This document shows, piece after piece, positions 21,092-35,157 of a DNA stretch of 64,000 bases. The translations under genes and the position numbers were made by a program. The DNA is from Megaleporinus macrocephalus (lineage: Eukaryota > Chordata > Actinopteri > Characiformes > Anostomidae): the NCBI GenBank assembly GCA_021613375.1, contig CM038706.1, positions 24,135,366 through 24,199,365 on the forward strand. Reading direction: 5' to 3'. The notes under the pieces are model-generated. The model did no database searches. It saw only the letters and a list, made by a program, of their open reading frames with translations, and was not told the origin of the DNA. Every line of letters starts with the position of its first letter. Positions within the stretch are counted from its first letter, which is position 1.

Positions 21092-24000
21092 GTGAGTACT
21101 TTTTAAATTTTGAACATTGTGCATATTTAAACTTACTTTATTTACACACGCATCATTTATTTACACTTAATGTGTAATAAAGCTTATTGACTGCTTTATA
21201 AAGTAAGATTGACAGCCGCTCTATACCCCTATTCATGTCAGGCACAGCAGTGATACTGGAGCTTTTACACGCATCAGCATTAATGCTGGGTCGAGAGTGG
21301 AAAACTTATAAACTGCCTGTAGAGAAGTTCCACCAATCCAGTGTCACCAAACAGCCATACGGAGTGTATAAACACAACAACTGGCTCTGTTTAGCATTCA
21401 GTCCACATGTCCATCATCTTTTTTCCTATTAAACAGGCTTCACACAACTTGACCACTAGTTTAGGCCTAATCAGCAGATTGTTTATAATCTCTAAAGATG
21501 TCTTTTGATTTTGTGGGTTTGGTATAGCACAGTGTGTTTACTAATTCAAACTATACATACTCTCACCCAATTTCCCATCATGTAGCAGGGCTGTAGGTGG
21601 GCTATCCTGGTGGTCACAAACACACTATTGCTTATAGAAAACACAAACAATCATGGCAATAGTAGAGGAGCCGCAAGTTCTGATTTACCTTTTTTGCCGT
21701 TCTGTGTTGTGTGGATTAAGTTTTTGTTGTTGTTTGTTTGACCAGTCACTGAACAACACCATTTCTGGCCTCTCCCATACATCCCAGTTTGTTATGCTTA
21801 GCATGCCAGCAGGAAGGGTAATCAAATTCAGCACCAGTGCTTGGGTAAGGTACGGGTCATTTGGCAGCGGAAACAAAGTCAAATTCACAGTTTATGACTG
21901 GAGCGTACCATAACATATTTTTTTGTGACTAGTGAAAAAAAAAAAATCACCTTTTAGGTGATTTGTTTTGCAAGCAGTGTTTGTTATATTTCTTAAAATA
22001 CTCTTTAAATACTCATAGCAATTCAAATGACCTGACAGCATAAAGTAAAAGAGTTGTTTTCCATAGAGGCCACCACACTGTAGAAACCCCGTCCAGTCGT
22101 TTCACATAGACTAATTGAAATGATGGGTTAGCGTACCTGCCTGTCCACCCACCTTTCTGTCAAAAGATGAGTCCACTTGGAACGTCCCTCAGCTTTTTTC
22201 CCCATTAAACAGGCTTCATATTGGGCTTAAGTTATCTGGCTAACCTGCGGAATCCTGCTTTGTGAAATAGTCCACTTTGTATCACTTGTTTTCAGTTTGT
22301 CCGTGAGGATCTGGCTGGTTTTGGTAGAGTGAAAGATGGAAGCTGTTTCAAAGGTTTGGGTTCAAGCTGCAGATCCCTAAGGAACCACTGGCAGGCACAC
22401 TTGAGCAATTAGAGCTGCCTAATTTACACTTCCAGTGAAGGGGAAGTGAATGCCTGAGTTGCTTGGAGCTGAATTTACTGAAACTGTATGAGAGTGACAT
22501 GCTGGATTGTTTGTATCTTTTAATGCTTGTACATCCAATGCTGTACACAGAGATTGTAAAGAATTAATGAAAGCATTTTAATGCATAGGGTGTTGTATTT
22601 TTAACATTGTCTCTGGGGTGCATCAGTAATATTGCAGTAGTGAATATTTTAAAACAGAGAGGCAGTTATACGGGTACTCAGTACTCAGTTCTTTGTCACA
22701 ATGAAATACCTCATCTAAACAAACCAAGTAATTTGTTGAATTTGTGCCATCACTGAATCATATAATCTGATTATTATTGTTTCTCATGAATGTGACTTAA
22801 TGCTTAAATGTACCGTTACATGTGGATATTTGGGGGCGCGGGGGGGCTTATTGGTGTATTTCCTGCCTCTTTTCTTTTGCTGTCTTTGTTTTTGTTGCGA
22901 AATGTAAAACACAGTAAATAATGCACACAGAACAATGTCTTCTAAGAAGAAAGACCCCCAGCCATACGAAGGATTTCAGCAAGTTAGTCGACCCCCTCTC
23001 TTCTGTCTCTGCTAACTACCTTGTTTCCTGGTTGGATTAACACGAGCTGGCAGCATCGGCTCTCTTTGGCCCGCTGCACCTCTTCAAGGCGAGGTCATCC
23101 CTTCTCTTTTCAGGCCTTCCTCTCAACCACCCCTAATTGATCTCACGCATTGGTAGGTCCAAACATCTCCCCCCCATGTTCTTGTCAGGCTCAGCTGGCC
23201 TGCTGCATTGTCTGGGGAGGGAGGGGGTTCTCTTCTATTACCTATGCTCCATACCGAACTCCAAATCCTCGCCTAAGGACTCGACTAGCCTAAAGTCTCT
23301 GTGTCCTCTGAGGTGCTGGATGTGGATTACTTATCCAAATGTATAGATTAGTGTGATCTGCCTCATCAGGGCTCGGAGGCCTGCTCGTACTGTGGATTTA
23401 AGTGCTTTTGTTTCCAGCATGGATCAAGAGGGACACAATAGGTCTTATCAGAACGTGCTGGATGGACATGAAGGGCTTTGGAGAGGCCTGTTGACCACCA
23501 GTATGGACTCTCAGTTTGGGTCTGACGTGCAAAGTTGTAGCCTAATCAACATATTAAGACGTATGCTGTCCTACTTTGCCAGTTACTTCTGCCATCACTA
23601 GCATACCTCAGCATGTGTGCTGGGTCATATGTCAGGGGTCAAGGCTTCCTGTGCTAGAGTGAGGGGTTAAGGAGCTTCCCCACTGAAGTGGCCTTAACCT
23701 GATCACATGACAAGAGACTAGACTGAACGTCATAGAGAGGAATCTGAGAGCACTGACCTTCACTCACAGAGTCGCTCTGACCTGGCAAAGCTCAGCCCAT
23801 TTGGCCGTCTCGTTAGGGGTTGTTTGTATGGGTTGTGCTGTTGGTTGCATTGCTGTACCAATTTTAAGGCTTAAAGCAACAAGTTGGAGGAAAGCTTCTT
23901 TTAGCCCAAGTGCAGCTGGTTAGTCAAGATGAGTTTACTGTCTTAAAATATGCTTCTTTAGGTGTACACTTAAGTAAAAAAGTTCTTTTTTACAGTTTTT

Positions 24001-25022
24001 ACAGGTAATTGTATTACCTTTATACTTAATACATTCTCCCAAATGAAAAACGTTCCACTTCGAAGCCTGCATTCCCTGTATCTTTTCATGGATAACAATA
24101 TTTCACATGAACCACACAACTAAATCTATATTTTTAGGATATATACAAAATCACAATATCAACGTGTAAAAACCTAAAAGTCTATTTTCTGTCTTTTGCT
24201 AAAACAGTATAAACAGGCCCTGTTTTGAGCCTCATTCTTAAAGCAGTCCTGGCTGAAACACTCCAGCGTGAATGAGTGAAGGTAAACCTCTGGAGGGTAA
24301 AAAGGCAGATGCATGCAAAGGGGTTATCTTCTGGCACATTGTTGTGGGTTAGTTTTTATATGCACGGTTAGTGGTACGTCCTAAACTTTAACAGTGTTTG
24401 TTGTTTATTTATTATTTTATTTTTTATTAAAAAGAATACAGTTTGGTTTTCCAATATATGGGCACTTTAAACCACAACAAACAACATAGGGGCTTTTTCA
24501 TCTACTTGGGGCAAATGCATAGAAAGAAAGCAGAAAACATGTTGATTGAGGTGTTATGAGTGTAACGACAGCAACAAAAGCAAAATAAATCCATGATTAA
24601 TTAATTATTAGGTAACACTTGTAGAGGGCAGCAGTAGGTAATGTTTACAGAGCTACTACAACGGTGGAGAACTAGACAGAAACAGTGCTACAGCACAGTG
24701 TTATTATGTATTGTGTCGATACATGGACATTGATTATCAGCATTTTATTATAGAAATGTAAAGTAAGGTTTTTCTGATGCCATTCATTAGTCAGTCTGCT
24801 GACAAAAGTGAGATGAACAGACTGAAAACTTTGTCATTAAATAAAACAGATGTTTACAGTTTTACGTAGGGGGCAAAATTAGCAATTTATGTTATTGCAT
24901 ACTCATCACATCAAAATCTTTTAAAACTCACATTAATGTCATATCATGACTTCAGTAACATGATAATATTGTATCATGGGACTTATGGTGATTCCCACCC
25001 CTATTAGCATGCAAGATAACTA

Positions 25023-25072
25023 ATTTTGGGATTTGAATAGTTAATACTTACATACAATAATTAAAAAACAAA
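25023..25072 (+). repeat. Short repeat flanking duplication, left
   Basis: AATTTTGGGATTTGAATAGT, then taatac and ACATACAATAATTAAAAAAC; recurs just after copy 1 at 25569-25637 with an insert. Confidence 0.7.
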
Positions 25073-25080
25073 AAAACCCA

Positions 25081-25568
25081 TGCATCAGCCTGCCCTCCCC
25101 GACTAGATTTCTACAAAAAGTTAGTGATGGGCCACGATAGATTTGCTATGCGTTTAGAAAATAATGTTTAATGTGCCTAAGTTTAGAGTCTGAATTCTTA
25201 GGTTTACATTTTCAATAGGTTTCGAGATACAGAGGCTTTAAGAAGTGGATATGGCTGTACTTTTTGCCCCGCTTTGTGTTTTTGCTGATGGATGCATGTT
25301 TTTCCTACCAAAGCTTAGATGCATACTTCCAGTTTTATGGATTATTGAATGTCTGAATGAGACACAGTGTTAAATATGACTTGTATGTTCCTTAAAGCTG
25401 AGCTAGGAGAGATGCCTGTCCTCACTGAATGATTCATGTTCTTCATACTCACTACCTTCAAACTTTTGTGGACAACTATACAGCTGAAGGATTCAGAGTC
25501 CATCTCTCTTTTATGTGCACACGCATCACACAGGCTTATGGACGCACTTGTACACCTGTAATTTAGGC
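25081..25568 (+). repeat. 0.49-kb direct duplication, copy 1
   Basis: Starts TGCATCAGCCTGCCCTC and runs to CACCTGTAATTTAGGC. It matches copy 2 (26408-26898) base for base over most of its length, with scattered substitutions and small indels. The copies lie about 1.33 kb apart. No coding potential or known family recognised. Confidence 0.9.
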
Positions 25569-25637
25569 CAATTTTGGGATTTTAATAGTTAATACTTTAA
25601 TAGTATAATAGTTAACATACAATAAATAAAAAACAAG
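25569..25637 (+). repeat. Short repeat flanking duplication, right
   Basis: AATTTTGGGATTTTAATAGT, then ACATACAATAAATAAAAAAC; counterpart of 25023-25072. Together they bracket copy 1. Confidence 0.7.
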
Positions 25638-26407
25638 AAAGAGTTACATTTTAATTCCAGTTATTCATCAAGCTCATGACAGACCTAGTCTATTTGGGAT
25701 TGTTTTATTGAGTTGATGTGGTTTGAGACACGTATGTAAAGATCGAGGCCTGAGATTTTATACTATGTTTCCAATACTTGTATCTAAGACTAGCCTCGTA
25801 GCTTCAGAGTAAAACTAAAGGAGGAAACTTTAAACATCAAACAAGTCTTGGCTTTAACCACAAGAGGTGCCACAGCACCATCTGAGCATGAGCTGTTAGC
25901 CAGACTCCTGTATTGTATGTATATGTGTGTGTGTTTAGTGAGGGTGTTACACACACACGTATTTGTTTATATGGATGTTTGTATGCCTCCTGTGGTCTCC
26001 CCTCACACCCCTGTCTCTTTCACTCTCTGCTTGGGCAATTATGTAGATTTAGGCCTCCAGAATGCTAATTGCTTTGAGTGAGACAATAGCTGTCCAGCGA
26101 GGCCTGGTTAGCCCTCTGGAGCCTCGGGGTCTGCTATTCTGACTCTATGTGACTCTTCACACGCGTACTGGTAATGCTTAATTAACACTTCTCTCCGCTG
26201 ATGTTTATCGGGCGACTTGCTGACCAGACTCTCGCTTTTAAACGGCGGGTCCTGCATGTAGGCAGATGGGTTAAAGTCAAAGTGCAAAGCGTCTGGTCTC
26301 ATCATAAGCGAGGAGAGTGGCTTAAACGAGTCAGACACTTTAGTGGTGAATATTTCTGAGTTGCTGGTTCGTTGTTTATGTTGTAACCATCAGAGAACTG
26401 CCCTGTG

Positions 26408-26898
26408 TGCATCAGCCTGCCCTCATTGACCAGTTTTTTAAGAAAAGTTAGTGATGGGCCACGATAGATTTGCTTAATGTGTTTAGAAAATAATGTTTAA
26501 TGTGCCTAAGTTTAGAGTCTAAATTCTTAGGCTTACATTTTCAATAGCTTTTGAGATACAGAGGCTTTAAGAAGTGGATATGGCTGTACTTTTTGCCCCA
26601 CTTTGTGTTTTTGCTGATGGATGAATGTTTTTACTACTAAAACCTAAGGTGCATACTTCCAGTTTTATGGATTATTGAATGTCTGAATGAGACACAGTGT
26701 TAAATATGACTTGTTTGTTCCTTAAAGCTGAGCTAGGAGAGATGCCTATCCTCACTGAATGATTCATGTTCTTCATACTCACTACCATCAAACTTTCGTG
26801 GACAGCTATACAGCTGAAGGATTCAGAGTCCATCTCTCTTTTATGTGCACACGCATCACACAGGCATATGCACGCACTTGTACACCTGTAATTTAGGC
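26408..26898 (+). repeat. 0.49-kb direct duplication, copy 2
   Basis: Second copy of the 25081-25568 segment; for example GTTAGTGATGGGCCACGATA occurs in both. Differences are point changes such as ttgctatgcgttt against ttgcttaatgtgttt. Confidence 0.9.
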
Positions 26899-26984
26899 TC
26901 TTTTTATGTGTAAATAACCAAAATCCTGAGTGCAGTCTATAACGTCTGTATGCCTGCGTGACATCTGTGCACATGAAGAAGAGC

Positions 26985-27476
26985 TGAATTCTCCCAGTGA
27001 GTCGGACTTTGACAAAGACAACATCAGAAGAGAAAGAACCCTGACCGCTTACAAAGTAAAGCAGTATTACAGGAGGTTCAAACTTTCACCAGGGCCTCCC
27101 GTCACCTGGCACCAACCAGCTCTCCTCTCCATTGGTGCCATTTGCTCCATCCTTGACTGCATCACTGTATCATCCACCTGATGTAGCACCTGTACAGCTT
27201 CTAAAGCTTTTACCTTCAGACTCAGCTTTAGTTTATTAAACTGTAAATATTGTTCGACCAGAGGAGGATGGGTCTCTGCTTGTGAGTCTGGTTTCTCCCA
27301 AGGTTTCTTCCTCCAGTTGAGGGAGGTTTTCCTTCCCACCGTTGCCTCTGGCTTGCTCACAAGGGATAAAGTGTTGTGATTTCATGTTTTTCATGCTTTT
27401 AAAATTCCTGTAAAGCTGCTTTCTGACAACATCGTTGTAAAAAGCGCTATACAAATAAACTTGACTTGACTTGTTG
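26985..27476 (+). mobile_element. Fish interspersed repeat with (TTGAC)n tail
   Basis: Contains words shared by an abundant fish repeat: GGTTTCTCCCAAGGTTTCTT, CCTCTGGCTTGCTCACAAGG, TGTAAAGCTGCTTTCTGACA and AAAAGCGCTATACAAATAAA, ending ttgacttgacttg. The terminus looks like a non-LTR retrotransposon 3' end. The 5' limit is approximate; upstream there is an open stretch (SPSESDFDKDNIRRERTLTA) of unknown origin. Confidence 0.65.
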
Positions 27477-29013
27477 TGAGAATGACCAAATGGACCAACC
27501 TTTTAATCATGAGATGAATGTTTTTCTTTGGATGCTGACCTGTAACGGGACTGAGGTTAGGTGACTTTTGGCATCTGGAGAAACTACAAACCTCAGTAAG
27601 ACAGGGATGACACAGAAAAGGTTAAAACAGATTTTCATGGTTTACCCTCTTGCATCCATTTATCTCTTATAGCTCTTGCCAACCAGTAAAAACCAAATCT
27701 TAGATCTCTTTGCAGTGTCTGCCATGATGTCCATGCTGGAAATACCGAGGTAGCTCCTTCTTATAGCTGATGACCCATAGTTGTTGTGTGACGTGGTGTC
27801 ATAAAGGGTTCTTGTACTGCTCCTCAAAAGTTGCGTATCACTGTAGCAGGTGTTCCAGACCTGGAGTGGCAATGACGAGAGACGCCATTCTACCTATTGT
27901 TAGTCAGTGTACCAACAGAATGAATTTGAAGCTGTTATTTTAAGGTTAAATCATTAAATGATGTTGCTTTAATTTAGTGTATGGATCATATTTGTTACCT
28001 GAAATGTGCTTCCAGTTATTCTCATTAATTTACACTAGTCTTTAGTTGATGTATTAATAATTAATAATATAATAATATTAATAATTAAGGCCATTTTAAA
28101 GCCTCAATATATCAAAAATGAAGTCTAAGAGTTTGCACACTATTTATCGGGTACATTATCTTCTGAGTGAATTTGAGGAAATGTGAGCTAGTCAGGAGGA
28201 CATTGGTCATTGGACATGAATTGTGAAATTCTCTGAAATAAACAATGATAATATTATTATGATTATACTGCAGTGATTGATTAAACATTAGTGCTGATGT
28301 ATTATATGAGCTACTTAATGATAATGATAGGAAGTATAAGAAAAGAACCAGAGGCGATCACCTGTGGCACCTGTCGGAGCAGAACTGCAGTGGTGCTGAG
28401 AGGGAGTCTTAAAGAAACGAAATAGCAAAATTAGACTTTGCAGAGGCATTGTGCATGACTCTAATACCCTGGTAATTACAGACATACTTCAGCGGTCAGG
28501 TCACTCTCCTTCCCCTGTCTCAAAGATCCCTTCGAGTCAGGAATTAGAGGAGAGCGAGAGAGAGAGATAGGGTGGCAGTGAGAGAGAAAGATTGCAGGGG
28601 AAGAAATAACAGCCTAGAATTCACCCTGCAGTCTTGGGTGATTATTGGATTTTACTGCTCCCCTTCATTTCCTCCTCATTTTTGGATTTCAATAAACCTC
28701 TTTCTCCTTTGCACAAGGTTATGTGTCGCCGCGTCAAATGTTCCTAGATCTCGTCAGTGTTGAAAAGAAAGGCAGCTGCTGGAAGGTGCAAAAGATAAAT
28801 GTATAGATATAAGAAAAATCCAGAGTATATATTTTATTTCTTTACAAAGCTTCCAAAATCAGTTTTTACCTCACATTTAGCAGTATTTGTATGTATAGGC
28901 ATATCCTACGAGGATTCTTATTAAAGGTAGGGATGCCCAACATAACAATGGCTGTGTTAATATGTACTTAAGAAATCTGCTGATAATCAGATTTTAACAG
29001 TTACCTGATTATT

Positions 29014-29117
<104 letters not shown>

Positions 29118-29729
29118 TAAAGCTTAGAAATCTGATGAAGAGAGCTGGATTGTAACTCAGTAATTGGGTTTTCAGTGCATATATACCTTTACTCTGATTT
29201 GCTTCGAGAACAAAACACTTTTAGGTTGGTGCTGAAACCGACTACATGCTTGACAGTTTAAATATTCTTAATCTTCTAGGTTGTGTAGGCATGTGTGCCC
29301 ATATGTGCAGGTAAAGTGACTCATGGTTAAAAAAAACAACTTTGTCTTCTTCTGTGAGTTTATTGGCTGTTTGCAGAGCAGAAATCTGATTACTGTCTGA
29401 CTTATGTAGACCTGGAGTTTCCCCATTATCTGATGACTCAAATACATATAAACACATTGAATGGATTACTGTCAAACTCTGATGTCCTGTAGTTACTGGA
29501 TTATTATGTATTTAAATGCACTGAATGACACTGTGATTGCTGTATGGCACGCCCCTGTCATCTTTTGTACTCCATAACACGCCAGGTCTGGACTGAAGAC
29601 AGTCCTATAGAGACTTACTTAAAATAAAGCCTATTCACATTCACTTGCATTACAGGTAAAGGATGTGGGAAGGAAGCGTTTTGGAGAAATGTGTTTTTCT
29701 TTGGACAGGGACGATATTATATTGTATAT

Positions 29730-29733
<4 letters not shown>

Positions 29734-29823
<90 letters not shown>
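29734..29823. repeat. (AT)n microsatellite, 90 bp
   Basis: Second pure AT array, about 0.6 kb after the first. Confidence 0.95.
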
Positions 29824-29827
<4 letters not shown>

Positions 29828-30999
29828 ATGCAGGCAACAAGCACATATATGCAGGTAACAAGCACAACACCATGACATCAACAATGCTAGGTGACAAAGG
29901 GAGCAAACACACCTGGGCCAGGGAGGAGACACACACATGGAGCAGGTGAAGGGTTTGACATGGATTAAGTCACCGCAGTCAAAAAAGCCTACAGACATTA
30001 AAACTAGGAGACAGGTCAGCTTATTATTTGCCAGCTTCTTGTTAATATTTTCCCGTTCCACTTTAAAGAGTGCACCCAGTATTATACATTATATGCAACT
30101 GCGGTGTTATTTTAGGTGAAGCTGGCGAAGGGAAGTTGGCTTCAGCATTGTAATAAAACTACAAGCAGGATAGTTTGATAGATGTTTTTAGCAATAAAAG
30201 AACAATTTGTATATTCTGCTCACTTTATTGGGGTAAGTAGTGATATTAAGCAGTATTAAGTCTGTATTAAACACAAAGAAAACACTTGAACACTCTCATG
30301 TTTGAGTTATGTGATCCTCTCTTGGCCGCATGATGCCGCCTTTATTGATAATGCACATGATATTTATATTATTTTCATATTTACATAAGGCATTGGCTGT
30401 GTTATTGTTAAAGTCTGAAAGTGCAGCTGATTTTTTTTTTGTGGTTTTCAATTTTTTTAAATTTGTGTATTATTACTTTTTTAACATCTTCCTCACATAT
30501 TATCAACATCGTGGTGCCTGTGATAGTTTTAAAAGTTTTTAAAGTTTCATACTGTTGCATCTGTAGTCCCAGTTGTTTTGGAGTGTGTTACAGGCATTAA
30601 TTTCATGTTTATAAAACACAATGAACTTGATGAACTTTAGAGAATTTTCTTCACTCAATGAAAGTGGATGTACAAATCAGTGCTTTCTGTTTATTTGTGT
30701 TTTCCACACTAGCCCCAACTTTGTTTGAAGTTTACTTTACTTTAAGTTTGGAGTTTGAGGAGTCATCTAAGTTTGAAAGTCGTAATGAAAGCACCCTAAT
30801 TGAAAATTAGATTAGCACATTGACAGGGAAGTGATGTCCTACAGTGGTTTTAGAGGGCAACTGTTCGTGTCCTGAGGCATATGTGTGTGTGTGTCTGTGT
30901 TTCTGTGCCATTAGAGGGATAAGTGATTAACGCTCTGTAGTTAATTTGTCTCTCGTTGCTCTGCATCCATCAGAGAGCATCTCTCTCTCGTCCCATTGG

Positions 31000-31130
31000 T
31001 GGGCTGGCGGACTCTGCCGAGCTTCCGCTCCCCCTCCCCCCGGCTCAGCCCCCCTGTAGCCGAGCCCCTGTTTGCCTAGCAACCATGCGAGCTTTCCTGC
31101 AGCCTTAATGTACTTGATGATGTTTTAAAA
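31000..31130. promoter_or_regulatory. Candidate regulatory island with RFX-like X-box
   Basis: GC-rich unique block in AT-rich intron. TTGCCTAGCAAC at 31072-31083 is close to the RFX X-box palindrome. A CCATTGG (CCAAT-type) box lies near 30994. Confidence 0.28.
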
Positions 31131-31799
31131 CAAATAGATCATTTATCTGATTAGCGTCTTGGTGGAGAATGAGGCTTGTAAATGGCCACCTCTCACTCGG
31201 AGATTGGGCAGCACTCCAAAAACCTGACACCACGCACAGGGTGGCTGGTGTGTGTGTGTGTATGAGTGGGAGTTAGTTTTAAGGGGACGCAGGGTGGTGG
31301 GGGGACGGGTGTGTGGTTGTCTGCCAAGCTTTCTGTGTGAGTTTGTAACTGCTATCTTATTTTGGGGTCTGTATGTGTGAGCACACACCACAGTGGCCAT
31401 TATGGGGTTTTGTACAGACTAATTAGTGGACTAGTGTTTAGTGGTGCTGTGTAGAGGTGTCAGGGTGGCAGTGCAGTGTTTAAAGTGTGTGAGAAACAAC
31501 ACCATAACCCTTGCTCAAATATCATAATCTTAAACACCTGAATAGAACCTCCAGAAGCTCTGGCCACAGTGAAACACTGAACATCGCTGTTGTGTGCTTG
31601 CATCCTAAAGCGGTTCAGCAGTAATCTCTAGCGTGTAAAGACTAAGAAACCCCCTCCAAGTAATGTATCTTAAAGATGGAAAAAACTTGACGAACACAAC
31701 TGCACAGGGTGTTTGTTTTGTTTGTTTGTTTTTTTGTGTTTTTTCTTTTAGCTGGTGAATGCAGAAGGAGCACAGTTAGCTAAAGTTACTACTAGGAAG

Positions 31800-32189
31800 T
31801 AGGGCTGTGTATTGGCAAGAACCTGGCGATACAATACATATCGTGATACAGCAGTCACGATTCAATTTATTCAATTCACGATATACTGAGATACTGCAAG
31901 CAAAGTGATATATTGCGATTTTTCAAATACTACTATTAAAACACACAAGTTTGTTTATGAACAAGTTTGCCAATACTTACAATAGCATTGCGCCCTTGTG
32001 CTGCTCGTTAATGTTGGAGTGTAGCTGAAAATAGATTACAGCACTGCCATCTAGTGGTCAGGGGTTTAAACACAACACACAATGATTCACTGTCTGCCAG
32101 GAATCAATACTGTTTTATTGAGAATTAATACAGTATCACAAAACATAAAATCCTGATACTCAAAATTTCTATATTTTCTTACACACCTA
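31800..32189. mobile_element. hAT-like non-autonomous element with 8-bp TSD
   Basis: 390 bp beginning TAGGGCTGTGTATTGGCAAG with CGATAC/ATATCGTGATAC words and ending TTACACACCTA; the end reverse-complements to TAGGTGTGTAA. Flanked by identical CTAGGAAG at 31792-31799 and 32190-32197. Matches the common fish hAT-derived repeat type. No transposase. Confidence 0.78.
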
Positions 32190-35157
32190 CTAGGAAGCGG
32201 AATGAAAATCTAACAGTAATCTTTAAATCATCATTTTAATGAAGAGGATAAATTACTGAAAGAATAGAAATGACTTGTCATATAAGAAGGGCAACAAGCT
32301 AAAAGTTAGATTTAAGGCTTAGGGGAACAACAGTAGGAATAGGTATGAGAACAATCTCCAATGTGCAGTGACATCGGTCAGGATTGTGATGATGATGATG
32401 ATATGACTTGTAAATAAACAAATGTTGCATTTTGGCGGTAAAGTTCCAATTTCTGTTTTAATAGACACTTATGACATTAAACATAAATAGCATAATAATC
32501 CTGTTCCTACTGATTATGGTAATGAAAGAAATGATTTCAAACATATTTTTGTTGGGCACATTGCAAAAATAGTTTTTACTCTTTGACAATGTGAAAGAAA
32601 TCTCTTGAATAATAATGATGTTGGGAACCTGCATGTATCTCTTCTTTTTCATATAGTTTCATAAAGTCATCAACCATCACATTACATAAAACTTGCAATG
32701 TGTCAATGAGTCTTGCAATGTGTTTATCACACATGTTCATATTGTGGCACTACTGTGCTCAAAAAAAGGTAGACTAACTGTATTTATTACTTTAGATCAG
32801 AGGCTAGAGGTCAGCACTGGTTGACACAACAGTGATTCCCAGTGTTTGTAACATGCATTTGTTAAAATGCACTCTGGGTACTGTAGTGAGAGAACATTTA
32901 AAGAAAAGTGATGAATGTTGTCTGACTGATGAGGCTGAGGGTTTCAGTGCTGTACTACCGTGTTACTGCAAAACGTATGGTTCTGTTCCTGCTCACTACA
33001 GAAATTGTTGCCCCAGTCAGGTGCGCAGTGCTTATATAGAAACGGCGAGGTGGTGTTGCTTCTGCTTTTTTTTATTTATCCACAACTATTAAAATTTCAT
33101 AAAGTCTGTTATTTATTTGTTTATTAATTAATTTATTTTTGAAATATCATTATCACTGTATCGTGTCCAGTACAGCAGCACTGAGTATCTGCCGATACGA
33201 TACCAAACACACATTTCTCCTTATTAACAACTAAGCTGTTAATAGTACATTTACTAATAGCACATGCACTTTACTCAACCTGGCCAAATAAATAACATCA
33301 TGCATAAACAAATCATTTACTATGAAGAAATATGTTACTGAGCCCACAGCATGACTCAGTGCTGCAAAGCCGCTGTTTCTTTTAATTAATTTATTTAATT
33401 TATTTTTTAGCAGCATTTTTCATTAGTCAGCACCATTCATACATTCAGAATAAAACTTGAAGCGGTTTGTGCAAAAGCATTTATGTGTTAGTGTAGACTA
33501 AAGGGTAATATCAGTCTTTACATTTTTTCTGTGGTTTGGTCAGCATTGGACTAATACTGAGTATCGTATCGCTGTGGATATAATCTACATTCTAACTTTA
33601 TTTTTATGTCCTGTAATCTGTACAATATATAGAGGGTAGATCATGTTTAATTTCCAGTTTTACTTTTAGGTCACATGGTAAACAAGTTACATTTACTTTA
33701 CATTATTAAATTAATATTTATAGTTAAATGATTAAAAGCACATCTCAGATGTTTACATACTAAAAGGTTGATAGATGATAAGTGGCATCATCACAGCAAG
33801 GGTTTAAATTAGCATTGGGAGTAGCGTTATTCCCAGGTGTTCTCTTATTTAATAATTTAATAATAATCACTAATGTGCTCAAACAAATATATCGCCCAGG
33901 CTGTGACAGTGTACCAGTGTATATGTTGGCAGTTTGTATGGAGACCATGTATCTTCTCTCTTTCCCTCTCGCCATCCCATCCTTGGGGAGTCACCAGCAG
34001 TTCAGAAGGGAACACTGTGGGTAGAGACCTGCTAATCCTTTTACTTTCCAACTTGCAAAGGAAGCATCAGGGATTGCCCTGCGAACATGATCAGCCATAT
34101 AGTGCCTTCACGTATTTGATCTCGTACATCAGCTCTCTTTTAGCGTTTGTTATTCTGCTTGCTGGAAGCTATTTTCGGTGGTGCGGTAAGGTCATAGCAG
34201 GCTGGTCAACCCAGTGCTGACTGGCCCCGTGTCTCCGGGACAGCTTATCCGAGGGGACCCGTGCCCCCCTCGTCCCCACCCTCCCCGCCTTTGTGTTTGA
34301 CCAGCCAGCCCGAAAGCCGGGGGCCTGCTCGGCTCCTGGAGAGCGCTGGCTCAGAGAAAAGGGGAACGAAGAAAAGGAGAGAAGTAATTACGTCCAGTCA
34401 TTGAGTTCTGAAGATCCCCCCCTAAATTTCCACCGCACACCAGCACCACCGCCACCCAACCCCACCCAGGTTCATTAGGGGGGCCCTGATCTGGCGACAA
34501 AACGCCGGCCATTTGGAACGAAAGGAGCAGGAATGTTTGGGAGGAATATGACACCTACGGATCCCTGTGTTAGCAAGAAGAGAAAGATTATTGGAGTGGG
34601 TGGGGGAGTAGGGAGGGTCTGATTGCTAGGCTGGGCATTTTGTCTGCACTTTTTCACATACACCACAAGTCGCTTCACATCGCTGGCTTTTCAGGACAGG
34701 ATAAAGACCCTCATTCCCCCCCACCACCCCCCTTGTCCGGCACTACCTTGTGTCACTTTCTCCTTTCTTCATTCTTCTTCCAGATCTCCCTCATTTATCT
34801 GAACTTTTTCACCCCTCTCCAGTCTCTTTGGTCACCCCTTTAAGCACCACTTCCGTGTATCCTCACATGACGTGAAGAATGTGCCACATGACTGAGTGCA
34901 GGGTGGACTCCTGAGTCTCAGGAGGACCAACAGATGACTGGCTTTCAAGAGTAACACAGCTACATTTTAGTGTTCAGTAACTATGGCACCCTTCCTCCTC
35001 TGCTCTTCTTCAGTGTTCTAGATTAACTCCTGCTGGTCATTGGAAACTGTGGAAAGACACTTTTCGAGATGTTAGCTATGCTAGCAGTAACGTGAGCAAC
35101 TACATGGTCAACTTTAACTAGAAGAACAAAGCCGGAGGTGCCTAACCTGCGTGAAGT

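Noticed and set aside
21381..22225. Local duplication (TTAAACAGGCTTCA at 21429 and 22205)
   Set aside because: Similarity covers only about 50 bp with gaps; too little to call.
29631..30061. ORFs rich in YIYIYI on both strands
   Set aside because: They cross the (AT)n array and have no other protein character.
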